From: Dermatemys mawii
Lineage: Eukaryota > Chordata > Testudines > Dermatemydidae
Length of the DNA stretch: 64,000 nt
Reading direction: 5' to 3'
Assembly (NCBI GenBank): GCA_007922305.1
Contig: ML677333.1
Coordinates: 11,537,733 to 11,601,732, forward strand
The translations under genes and the position numbers were made by a program. The notes beneath the pieces were generated by a model that saw only the letters and a program-made list of their open reading frames with translations, was not told the DNA's origin and did no database searches. Every line of letters starts with the position of its first letter. Positions within the stretch are counted from its first letter, which is position 1. Positions 45,957 through 56,175 of the stretch are shown here, piece after piece.

Positions 45957-48109
45957 GGTCTAAAAAAAAAAATGTGTTTGATTGCTTCAATGCACTGAGG
46001 CCTAACAAGTTAGCAAGACCGATGAATGGAAATGACAGATGACTACCATATGTCAGGCCCATAATATATTGGATTCTGAAGGAAAACTACAGATAATGGG
46101 ACAAAAGATGATCTTAGAATACTAAAGAGGTATATTGCTTGTAGTGTCCTCTATCTTCCAAATTAATTCATACAGCTTTTGCCACTTGTTCCACATGAGT
46201 GAAGTCCTTCAGAGAACAAATTACAGGACCAGGGTCTAGCACCTTCAGGCAAGGAAGCAATAAAAGCCACTAGCTTACCATCCTCTTTGATGCAATCCAT
46301 CCATTGCTTCCATAGCTTCTCTTTCGAGCCACCCTATCCTGCTATGCTATCTTCACCAGGTCCCACTCATTCACCCTATGTTTGAGTCCAAATCAGTGAG
46401 CAAGGGGGTACACTCAATCTCAAATTAAAGGAGGTAATATTTGTTCCATGACAAGGAGGTAACCTTCACTTCCCCTACCTCCCAACACAAATAAAAGTTC
46501 TAGCATGTGTCCTGTTTTATGGATAAGAGTTAAATCCCATCCAGGATGCTCCCACGGTTATTCTGGCCAACATGACATCTTTCAGTGGAGTGTAGTTCCA
46601 AGCCCTGTTGGTTAATAGGATCCTGGGTGAAGGTCTAATTCCAGTTTTATTTTCCACATTCTAATTATTTGTGTGTCATTTTCTCAAAATTGTATAAAAG
46701 TGCTTTCCAATTTTTGAGAACTTCCTCAGAAGGAAGTGCCTTTTACATACAACAAAGGGTTCCAAGGAACAGCTTTGTTTCTGAACCAATGGGGGGAAAA
46801 AAACAAAATGCATTCATTTCTCTTCACCCGTAAAACATTTAACATCTCTCTACTCCTACCCTGTAATTTCAGGACTCCCAGGATTTATATTTTTAAAGCA
46901 TAATTGAAACCCCTTGGCAGGGCTCTGGTAACGTCCCATCAAATGGGTAAAAATGTTTTCTCCTCATGTAAAAGAAGTCTTCCTTAAATTAAAAGCAGTT
47001 GATATTAGCTCTTTTCTCCCATAATAATATCTACTATTAAGATGACATCTAAAATATAAGGTGTTCTTGCATTCCAATGGACTGTGAGGGGAGGAAGAGC
47101 TTTAAGGGGGCCTATTTTAATGTTACAAGTTGAAGTTATAATATGCTTTGTGAAAACATCAGTCTGATAATATAGAAATGGAACATGTATTTAACAGTGT
47201 GTGTGTGTAATACTTTAACAGCTTTCTTGTGCTCAGTTACACCACCTCCTTACTATTGCATAAAATGATAGTGACTGGGAAAGTTCAGTCCTCTTTGCCC
47301 CTCCCCCATCCTATTCAGCAAATGTCTAAAATCGTTGGGAGAAACTGGGAAAGACTTTGGCTTTAACTGACAGCAGAACATGGATGATACTCAGCTTCGC
47401 ATCAAATGCAAACAGCATGGTCCCCCGGCTGTCTTAATTACTAGGAGAGGATATCAGATGGATGAAGAGAAACAGGCTGCGGTTGACTGGAAATGGGAAA
47501 ATTTTGATTAATTGGTAAAAACCATAATATATACTCTAGGTTGTTTACCTTTCAACTGTCAGTATCAGAACTGAGTGGAGAACAGCAATTCTGTTTAATG
47601 GAGAATTTTTTTTAAAAAAAATTTGGTTTCATTCAAATTCAGAATGAAAACTAAAATTTTTGAAATTCTCAGTGAAAGGGAATTCCCATTCTCCACCAAG
47701 CTGTACTCAGAGCTAAGAATCTGGGTCAAACCATCTCATGGGCCTCTGAAGACCTGGAAGATCACCAGGGGCCCTGGGAGCTCAGGCTGTGAGGTCTCCC
47801 AGGGCTTCCAGGCTCTTGACTTCCAGTCAGCCTACCAAGGAGGCTGATAAGGAGTAGGGTGGATGAGCTGGTAACAAGCCACCAGGTACAAAACCTGCTT
47901 GACAGGAAGTGTTCTGTTGGAAATGTGCTGGGTTTCCAGTGGATTTTTATCAGAATAGACATTGTTCTGAGGATTTCAACACATTGAAAAATTCTGAAGG
48001 AAAATATGTTGTCAAAAAAAATTTGACCAGCTCTATAACGTGGCATGCAGACTCTACAACTGTTCTGCAGTGTGCTGTAGTCCTTCTGGACTCATCTCAT
48101 ATTGCCTGG
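45957..48109. other. Unassigned sequence
   Basis: No supported gene. At 47.57-48.05 kb, AAATTTTTGAAATTCTC/GAAAAATTCTGAAGG-type text resembles a very diverged dispersed repeat also hinted at 120-230 and at the far right end of the window. A short TG-rich stretch lies at about 47199-47208. Confidence 0.35.
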
Positions 48110-49845
48110 TAGATATCTCTTTGCCTACAAAGAGTGGATCAACAAGGAAAGCTACCTCTTGTAGGTCAGAAAGTATAATGAAAAAGTGAAAACTGCCAAA
48201 GCTAAGCAAAGTTTGACCTTGCAAAGGAAATTAAAACCAATAGTAAGAGATTCTATAGCCATATGAAGAAAACAAGCAAAGGAGAAGTGGGACTGCTAAA
48301 CTCTAGGTATGGGGTGGAGATTAAAGATAATATAGGCATGGCCTAACACCTAAATGTATTATTTGCTTCAGTATTTAATAAGGGTAAAGAGAAGTTTGGG
48401 GCAGTGGCAAGGTTACTAATGGACATGAGGAAATGGAAGTAGACATTACCACACTGAGGTGGAAATCAAACTCAAACAACTTAATGGGATCAAATTAGGG
48501 AGGTGGGGTGAGCAGATAGTCTTCATCCAAGAATAACAAAGAAACTGGCAAATGAAATTGCAAGCCCAGTACCAAGGAATTTTAATGAATTTGTAAACTT
48601 AGGGGTCATACCCTATGATTGGAGAATTGCTAATATAGTGCCTATTTTTAAGAAGGAAAAAAAGTGACCTGGGAAACTACAGGACTGTTAGTTTTTCTAT
48701 TGTATGCAAAGTTTTGGAACAAATTTTGAGAGAGAAATTAGTTAAGGACATAGAGGTGAATGACAATTGGAAGAAAATACAACATGGTTTTACAAAAGGT
48801 AGCTTGTGCCAGACCAACCTGATCTTCTTTGAGTAGCTAACTGATTTTTTAGATGGAGGAAATGCAGTAGATCTAATCTATCTGGATTTCACAAGGCATT
48901 TGATACAGTTTGATACATGAGAAATTAGTTAAACTGGAGAAGATGAGGATTAATATGAGAATTGAAAGGTGGATAAGAACTGGTTAAAGGAGAACTACAA
49001 ATGGTCATACTGAAAGGTGAACTGTCAGATTGGAGCGAGGTTAGTGGTGTAGTTCCTCAGGGCTCAGTCTTAATTAACATTTTCATTAATGACCTTGGCA
49101 CAAAAAGTGGGAGGTTGCTAACAAAATTTGCAGATGATACAAAGTTGAGAGGTATTGTCAATATGGAGGAGGACACGAGTATTATACATGATCTGGATAA
49201 ATTTGAAAACTGGAGTAATAGTAATGGGATAAAATTTAATAGATCATGTTCAAGATCATGCATTTAGGGACTAACAAGAAGAATTTTGCTTTGAGCTGGG
49301 AAGCAACAAAGGACAAAGACCTGGGTGTATTGGCTGATCACAGGATGAGTATGGCCCACCAATGTGATCTAGATGTAAAAAATGCTAATGCAATCCTAGA
49401 ATGCATCAGGCAATAGAGACGGGGAAGTGTTAGTACCATTCTACAAGGCACTGGTGAGACCTCATCTGGAATACTGTGAGCTGTCCTAGTTTCCTATGTT
49501 TAAGAAAGATTAGTTGAAACTGGAACAGGTGCAGAGAAGGCCTACTACAATGATCCAAGGAATGGAAAACCTTCCTTATGAGATGAGACTCAAAAAGCTT
49601 GGCTGGTTTAGCCTAATAAAATGAACTTTGAGGGGAGATAGGCTTGCTCTCTATAAATAAATGAGGAGAATTAATACGAGGGACGGGGAGGTGTTACTTA
49701 AATTAAGCACCAATGCTGGCACAAGAACAAATAGATATAAATTGGCTATCAACAAGTTTAGGCTTGAAATTAGATGACAGTTCCTAATCACAAGAGGAGT
49801 AAAATTCTGGAACAGCCTGTTCCCCAGAGAAACTATGACCTCTGT
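48110..49845 (+). pseudogene. CR1 LINE, long but heavily decayed copy
   Basis: Segments in order on the plus strand: KTNSKRFYSHMKKTSKGE and VGLLNSRYGVEIKDNIG (48.24-48.33 kb); YDWRIANIVPIFKKE near 48.63 kb; KVLEQILREKLVKD near 48.7 kb; QHGFTKGSLCQTNLIFF near 48.8 kb; DLIYLDF near 48.88 kb; SGVVPQGSVLINIFINDLG with the catalytic [10 protein letters not shown] at 49.03-49.15 kb; HQCDLDVKNANAILE-like text; then KFWNSLFPRET near 49.81 kb. There are many frame changes. The 3' tail is not seen: the copy meets a fold-back SINE at 49846. The open frame 49001-49267 is one surviving piece. Confidence 0.9.
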
Positions 49846-50065
49846 CAAGAATCAGAGGTAGCCATGTTAGTCTGGATCTGCAAAAGTGACCAAGAGTCCT
49901 GTGGCACCTTATAGACTGACAAATGTATTGGAGCATAAGCTTTCATAGGCTAATACCCACTTCGTCGGATGCATGTCTTAGGTATTAGCCCACAAAAAAT
50001 TATGCTCCAATATGTTTGTTAGTCTATAAGGTGCCACAGGACTCTCTGTCACTTATGACCTCTGT
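49834..50065. mobile_element. Tortoise-type SINE as an inverted (fold-back) pair with 12-bp direct repeats
   Basis: The plus-strand unit from about 49850 (GTAGCCATGTTAGTCTGGAT, AGTCCTGTGGCACCTTATAG, TTGGAGCATAAGCTTTC, CCCACTTCGTCGGATGCATG) is what I recognise as the tortoise Pol III SINE. Its segment 49885-49957 is repeated in reverse complement at 49981-50053 (73-nt arms, roughly 85-90% identical by eye) with a 23-nt loop. The pair is bounded by the exact 12-mer TATGACCTCTGT at 49834-49845 and 50054-50065, as expected of a target duplication around the whole composite. The second arm ends exactly at the duplication and lacks the SINE head. Confidence 0.9.
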
Positions 50066-50418
50066 ATTACTGCCAGAATGAATGACACCTTCTGATTCAC
50101 TAACATTTGTAACATATGCAACACAGTGTTTTGTTTGTTTGTGAACATGACATCTTCTGCAAACATGACCTGTCTGGGCATCCACAGCATTGTAGTTACA
50201 TGACCTTTTGCCTTTTGTATCTTTAACGTAATCTCTTGTGGATTCTTTCTTTTGAGCCTGTCCAACATAAATGTGCTGCAGATAATGGTACTCCTGGTTC
50301 GGAGAATATTATGTGTCAGTTCAGATCGGTGACTAGCTAAACTGTCCATTTTATGTAGACAGCCAGGCAAGACTCTAAACTAAACCAGCATTACCCAATT
50401 AAATCTAACCCCACAAAA
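50066..50418. other. Unassigned sequence
   Basis: The minus-strand frame (50053-50370) has no recognisable domain; a Cys/His-rich reading in another frame was considered and not accepted. Confidence 0.35.
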
Positions 50419-50525
50419 GGCTTAATGAGGGATCTCCTCATTAAGGAGGAGGCTTAATGAGGAGATCCCTTATTGCTCCATCTCCAGATCCCACTGACAG
50501 TAGAACTTCAGGCTTAATGAGGAGA
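50419..50525. repeat. Fold-back of a 17-bp motif with extra direct copies
   Basis: GGGATCTCCTCATTAAG (50429-50445) is the exact reverse complement of 50453-50469, with a 7-nt loop. GGCTTAATGAGG occurs directly three times (50419, 50451 and 50511). Confidence 0.9.
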
Positions 50526-51529
50526 ATTTGTGCAACATGATTTACTTATCGGCTTTGTGCATCTGTATTTTAGTCAGTCCCTTGTGTATATATAAACCAC
50601 CCTTTCGTTCATTTGGACAACTTCCTGAGGTGCACATCTGGTCCTGAGATGGAGGAAAATGACACTGTCACTGAAATGAGCGAGCAATTACTGAAATGAG
50701 AAAGCAGTGCCCAGCGATGAGAAAATGTTATATGCACGGTCACAGAAGTGATTGGAACAGGAATCCAGACCTGTCATCAAGTGAGTATGATTCATTTTAG
50801 TAGCATGTGGGCAGATTCTATCCAAAAAAACCTTTTCCCCCCTAATAGTTGGTAGAAAGTTAATTATAAGCAAAAACACCTGCTGATTAGTTCCCCCCTC
50901 CCTTGTTTATCTTAGGTATTTTTTAAACCTTTCCTCTCTCCCCCAATTGTTTTATAAGATGAGGGAAATGGTATGGTAGAGGAAAACATAATACGGTTCT
51001 TTGTCATCATTTAAAACACCAGCCTTTTTGTTTATATTGCCTCTTTTCTACCATCTAACCATGTCCCTTTTGCAAAACCCACCATATATTGTGCCAGGCT
51101 TAGCTTCAGCGAATCATATGGCTAATGAAGATGACTCACCACACAAAACGGTGGCTCCTCCAGCAAGGAACACCTGCATGATGCCCAGCAACAGTGCACC
51201 ATTTGAAAAAAAAAATAAATTCCGTAAAAATGAAATTCACAGCTAGCTCTTCACATCTCACGCTTGAGTCGCGGAAACTACCTGCTGCTATCCTGCAAAA
51301 TGCAGCACCGCTGTGAATTCTTCAATTATACAAAGAGAGGCAGCTCATTTGGTGGCCCTACAAAAGGCACTTGAGCCCTGGAAAATGGGTGCTACATAGT
51401 TCTAGTTTCTTTCACCATGGTGCTATTAATGAGTCTCACACTTAATTGATATTATGAATACCCCTGTTGCTCCTCTGATGAAAGGAGCTATAGAAGTGCA
51501 AAGTATTCTGACCACTTTTTTCAGATTAT
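50526..51529. other. Unassigned sequence
   Basis: No gene or recognisable element seen. The open frame 51001-51246 lacks any domain. Confidence 0.35.
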
Positions 51530-51645
51530 AAACCCTTCAAGGCAAAGGCTGTCTTCTTAACTGTGTTTGACAGTGCCCAGAACAATGGGGCCACAAACAT
51601 GATTTGGACCTTTGGATGCTGCCATCATATATATGTTAAATAGTA
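51530..51645 (+). repeat. Old LINE-type 3' tail, copy 2
   Basis: GATTATAAACCCTTCAAGGCAAAGGCTGTCTTC, GTGTTTGACAGTGCCCAGAACAATGGGG, TTTGGACCTTTGGATGCTGCC is an ordered match to an ancient amniote 3' end (GATTGTAAGCTC..GGGCA.GG.CTGTCT, ACAGTGCC.AGCACAATGGGG) and to 14338-14412. Confidence 0.55.
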
Positions 51646-52070
51646 AATAATTTACTCTAAAGCGTGCGGTTTGTTTTGTGGAGAAATAAGGAGTAATGAA
51701 TTTGGATTGCATTCTGATTTTAATCTATCTATTGTTATCCTGATTTGTACAGTGTTATTTGAAACATTTATATTCTTCAACCCAGTCTGAATTACCAATT
51801 TCTCTGAACTGTTGTGCAATGAATGACAAAGCTAGTTAAGGGAGATATGCTCAATGAAAATCATTGCGTGCACACTGCAAAGCTATCCATTACAGACCCA
51901 GCTAGCATTATCCTGTCTTAGAACCCTGCACAGAGGAATTTGCTAATGCATTTGAAAGAGACTGAAATGGGACAGCTTCAGGAACTATAACCAAAGTAAC
52001 ATGGAGCAGGATTCTGAACCTCCTTTGTTTCTTGCAGTAGGAAAAAGCCCAGGAAAATAAGATGTAGAGT
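51646..52070. other. Unassigned AT-rich sequence
   Basis: No gene or recognisable element seen. Confidence 0.3.
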
Positions 52071-52430
52071 AAAATCATAGAACAATAGTGTAAAAAGGGA
52101 CCACAAGGATTATCTAGTCTAGCCCCCTGCCAAGATGCAGGATTTGTTGTGGCTAAACTATCCAAGATAGATGGCTGTCCAGCCTCTTTTTGAAAACCTC
52201 CAGTGAAGGAGCTTCCACAAGTCTGTTCCATTGCCCTCCTGTTCTTTCAGTTAGGAAGTTTTTCCTGAGATTTAATCTAAATCTGCTATGCTGTAGTTTG
52301 AAGCCATTGTCTCTTGTCCTGCCCTCTGTGACCAGAGAACAACTTTTCTCCATCTTTTTTATGACAGCCTTTCAAGTCATAGAAGACTGCTCATACCCCG
52401 CCTTCATCTCCTCTTTTCCAAACCAAACGT
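52071..52430 (-). pseudogene. CR1 LINE 3' end, bird-like subfamily, minus strand
   Basis: In plus-strand reading it begins with the antisense tail AAATCATAGAAC and GGGACCACAAGGATTATCTAGTC. The minus strand then encodes the last reverse-transcriptase residues: LVTEGRTRDNGFKLQHSRFRLNL, KNFLTERTGGQWNRL, VEAPSLEVFKKRLD. These correspond to the DDR..NGFKLQ...FRLDIRK..F..R.V.HWN line of other CR1 copies here, so the strand and family are secure. It is truncated to about 0.36 kb. Confidence 0.9.
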
Positions 52431-52985
52431 ACCCATGAATGTACAGAGCTGAGGTTGACTGTAGTGGCCACCAGGCTGAAGCTGCTCCCATTGAAATGAG
52501 TAGAGAAACACCTGTTGATGTCAATGGGAACAGAATCATGAAATCATCCAGGTGATTGAGTTTCTGCAAAAATTCACATTGCTAGAGAGTGCTTCTGAAC
52601 TCTAAATCTGAACTGGATTCAAAGGAAGCATGGTTAGGTACAGAGAGGAAGCTAAGTACCTGGAACTCATCACAGCAGTTGTACAGATCAACTTGCCCAC
52701 ACAGAAAGATGTGCATTTCCATTTTAAAATAGTTAAATGCAGTCTTTGACAAGTGAAGTAAAAGGTACTTTTAGAGTGAAACTTTGAGGATTTCAGTATG
52801 TAGTGTTATCACTAAGCAAAGACTGCACAACTATTTTGAAGAAATACCATCTCATTGAAAACAAGTTTCAGCTTTTTCAGGAATTTTCTTTGGGAACCAT
52901 ATAGTTCAACCTTCCACTGCCCCCAGTTTTGTACCTACTAAGTGATGCACCAATATGAACTCCTCCCTCTCCCTCCTCAACACAG
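52431..52985. other. Unassigned sequence
   Basis: No gene or recognisable element seen. Confidence 0.35.
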
Positions 52986-53082
52986 ATAGAGTCAAATTCT
53001 GCTGTTATTTACACCTGAGCAGCTCTATTAATTTCAACAAAGTTACATGGATGCAAGCAAGACGACATTTGGTCCATCAGGC
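52986..53082. repeat. Family P2 copy
   Basis: GAGTCAAATTCTGCTGTTATTTACACCTGAGCAGCTC, TTAATTTCAACAAAGTTACATGG follows the P2 layout (GATTC arm, TTTACACC, CAATGGAGTTAC-like centre). Confidence 0.45.
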
Positions 53083-53640
53083 CAAGATTTTCAAAAGTTA
53101 CCAGTGATTTTAATTGCTTCTGTTTTGTCTGCTGATTTTAAGAGAGCAGGTGTTCAGCATTTTCTGAAAATCAGCCCCCCTTCTCCACCTCGCCCCCTCC
53201 TCCCCCGCTTCCCATGTGACTCATTTTGGTGCGGTCTGTATAATTGATCTCACCTCTCAGGTTTATTCATTACAGTTTGGCTTTTAAACATCCCCTTTGA
53301 ATTGCTGTTTAGTTTGAAAGTTATTTTTCTGTTCCTGGGCACTGGTAAAATAGTCTCAGCATGCTCCAAATCTTATTGCCCAACAAAGCTTTCTTCACCT
53401 GCTCTTTGAACTTCTCATAATTCACTAGTTGCTACGTGCCTATTACATAAAACACCAGTTAACTCCCTCACAGAGGTGTTGCAAGTATTAATTAGTTAAG
53501 GCCTAAGAGTAGTAGGTACATATTTACATATATTTTAGGATAATATCATTAAACTCATTTCACTGGCACTTGGCTCTGTATTTAATTACCGAGTTTACTC
53601 ACTGGTGCTAAGAACCATCTCTGATTGTAAGGAGGTTACC
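53083..53640. other. Unassigned sequence
   Basis: No gene or recognisable element seen. Confidence 0.35.
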
Positions 53641-53706
53641 AGTCACTTCTTTTCCCCTGTCTATGGGCAAAATCCTACTCCCATTAAAGTCAATAGCATT
53701 AAATTC
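53641..53706. repeat. Partner of an inverted copy at 54432-54497
   Basis: GGCAAAATCCTACTCCC, ATTAAAGTCAATAGCATTAAATTC is found in reverse complement 0.75 kb downstream, inside a hAT element, at about 88% identity over 66 nt (about eight differences, mostly transitions). Confidence 0.85.
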
Positions 53707-54012
53707 TCTAAGTCCCTTTGTATTATTTTTATCTAGACACCTCTGGTATGAGTCTTTCCAGTTCTAGGTTACTAGATATTTTATCAATTCTTTGCAGTTT
53801 TCCTTGGCAACAAGCAAAGCTTTCAATCTCCAAAACCAGCAAGACCTGAGGCATCAACACATACAGGGCCTCCCTTCCAATGACAGGGCTGTTCAACTTC
53901 CTTGGAACCAGACTGTTCGGGGCTCCCCTGCCAGCTACTGCCCCTGCAACTGCTGCAAAGTTCTGCAGTTCCCCGGTGAAGATGGAGAGGGAAATGACTA
54001 CATTGCTCAGGA

Positions 54013-54880
54013 TAGGGTTGCCAGGTGTCCAGTTTTCAACCAGAAGGTCCAAAAGGGACTGTGGAAGCTGTGATCAGCACTGCTGACAGGGTTGTTAAAA
54101 GTCCAGCTGGCGGCGCAGTGGGGCTAAAGCAGGCTCCCAGTCAGTGGCACAGCAGGGCTAAAGCAGGCTCTCTGCCTACCCTGGCTCTGTGCTGCTCCCG
54201 GAAGCGGTCGGCATGTCCCTGCAGACCCTAGGCACGGGAGCAATCAGGGAAGCTCTGTCTGTTGCCCACACCCACAGCACGCACTCTGCAGATCCCATCG
54301 CCCAGAAACCACAGCCAATGGGAGTTGTGGGGGCAGTGCTTTTGTGCACAGACAGCGCGCACCAAGCAGAGCAGCCTGGCCGCATCTCCACCTAAGGTCC
54401 AGACATGCCAGCTGCTTCTGGGACAGGCAGGGAATTTAATGCTATTGACTTTAATGGGAGCAGGATTTTGCGTATAGATAGGAAAAAAGAAGTGATTCTT
54501 AGCCCTGCTGTGCTGCCTACCAGGAGCTGCCTAAAGTAAGTACCGCCCCAGCCTGGAGCCCCCGCCTGCACCCCAAACTCCTCATCCCCAGCTCCACACC
54601 AGAGTCTGCACCCACAGCTGGAGTCCTCACCCTCTCTGGCAGCCCAACTACCTGCCCCAGCCTAGAGCCCCCACACCCTGAACCCCTCGTTTCTGACCAA
54701 CCCCAGAGCCCACACCCTAGCTGGAGCCTTCACCCCAATTCCCTGCCCCAGCTCACTGAAAGTGAGTGGGGATGGGGAAGAGTGAGCAACGGGGGGCGAG
54801 GGCTCCAATGAGTAGGGGTGGAGCCTCGGGGAAGGGGCAAGGGTGCTCGGTTTTGTTCAGTTAGAAAGTTTTCAACCCTA
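54013..54880. mobile_element. hAT-type non-autonomous element, 868 bp, with internal foreign segment
   Basis: The left end TAGGGTTGCCAGG and right end AAGTTTTCAACCCTA are hAT-like inverted termini. The flanks GCTCAGGA (54005-54012) and GCTCGGGG (54881-54888) agree at six of eight positions, with A/G differences, so an 8-bp target duplication is likely. The interior is GC-rich with a CAGCC/CCCCAGCC-rich right half. Positions 54432-54497 hold an inverted copy of the host sequence at 53641-53706. Overlapping frames here on both strands (53880-54477) are spurious products of the GC-rich interior; no transposase is present. Confidence 0.8.
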
Positions 54881-54888
54881 GCTCGGGG

Positions 54889-55609
54889 GGTGGCTTATTC
54901 ACCTTTCTGTGCGAGATGAGTTATACTGACATAAGTGGTAGTGTATACATAATCTAAGTAAATGCTGCCTCGGGTAGGTTGTACGGTGCACAGACAGCAA
55001 CCCTACCCTCAGACCTTCCCCTTTCCTTCCTCTTCTCTTACAGATTCAGATCCCAGGGAAGAGGATCCTGTGGGTGTGGATAAGAGGAAAGTAATGCAGA
55101 AGAGGTAGTACATTCGTTCTATCCCCTGTAGAGGGGATAATCTGACCTTCACTTGATTTTGCTCAGACCCTGCCTCCTACAGATCACTGAAATATGAGCA
55201 ATGAAGCCTTACGGTATGGCAAAACAATGTGAGCCTTGATCAGCCAGCTGTGATGTGTGGCTGATAAGTTGTGAGACATTTTAAACACTTGATAGGGTTA
55301 CTTACATACTGGCACAGAACATAGCAATGGGGCATTCTTTTAAGGCTTCTTCAAACGTTATAACTTACAGTTGCTCTGATTCTGATATCCCTGATACTGA
55401 TTCCTATCAGCAGTCAACTGATTATTGTGTGTTAACAATAATCCCAATTCCCTGCCCCAGCCGAGAATCAAAACTGGATTAAGTGAGCAGAGAGTCAGGC
55501 CCAGTGTGTATGTTACTTAAAACTTGACCAGCCTCACACAGACCGTGTAAACAGTGAATTTGTTTTGCAACAGGATGTAGAGCAGTAGCTTACTTTGGAT
55601 TTCTGTGAT
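54889..55609. other. Unassigned sequence
   Basis: No gene or recognisable element seen. Confidence 0.35.
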
Positions 55610-56175
55610 TAGGTCCACTCACCATAGCGGTGCCTTCCTGCTGTCCACTACGGGGATTAGTTCAGCCAACCAGTGAGCCCACTCCAGGTGGTGCCTCTCC
55701 CACCATTGATGCTGCCTGCAGGCCTGGCTGCAGTCCTAGTTCCCCAACATCCTCTTCATGACTTGGCCCTCTGGCCATGTTACCATCTGTGTTTTCCCCT
55801 TCCTGAGGTAGGTATCTCACTCCAATAATCCAGCCACTTCCCAGGGAAAGGGGCAGGAGACCTGGGTCTCAATTCAGGGACACTCTAGATAGCAACCTTC
55901 CCATGCTGCTATATCTCCTTGGGCCACTTCCCCACAACCCCAGAACCTTCTTCGCCCTTGCCTCAAGGCATGCAACTACCCAGTCCAAGCATCTATCAGC
56001 CAGGAGGTAGGGGACTAGGAGAGGCTGGAAAAAGAGACTGGGCCCTGACTGGCTGCTCTTTGCAGCCCTTCCCTGATTGGCTGCGACCCACACAGACTGT
56101 CTAGGCTGCTTGGAGGACTCACGTCCACTGCTCCACTCTGAGGAAGGGCAGGGTTAATCCTGTCCACACTTGTGT
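55610..56175. repeat. Probable GC-rich turtle dispersed repeat
   Basis: CTCACCATAGCGGTGCCTTCC, GGGGATTAGTTCAGCCAACC, GATGCTGCCTGCAGGCC and GCTTGGAGGACTCACGTCC resemble, from memory, an abundant turtle repeat, possibly LTR-related. No second copy lies in this window to confirm it, so confidence is low. Confidence 0.35.

Noticed and set aside
50053..50370. Possible Cys/His zinc-knuckle or transposase end on the minus strand
   Set aside because: The cysteine spacing does not fit a retroelement knuckle or a piggyBac-type C-terminus, and the readings need different frames.
53792..54477. Several overlapping frames on both strands
   Set aside because: They lie in and beside the GC-rich hAT element and have no protein-like content.
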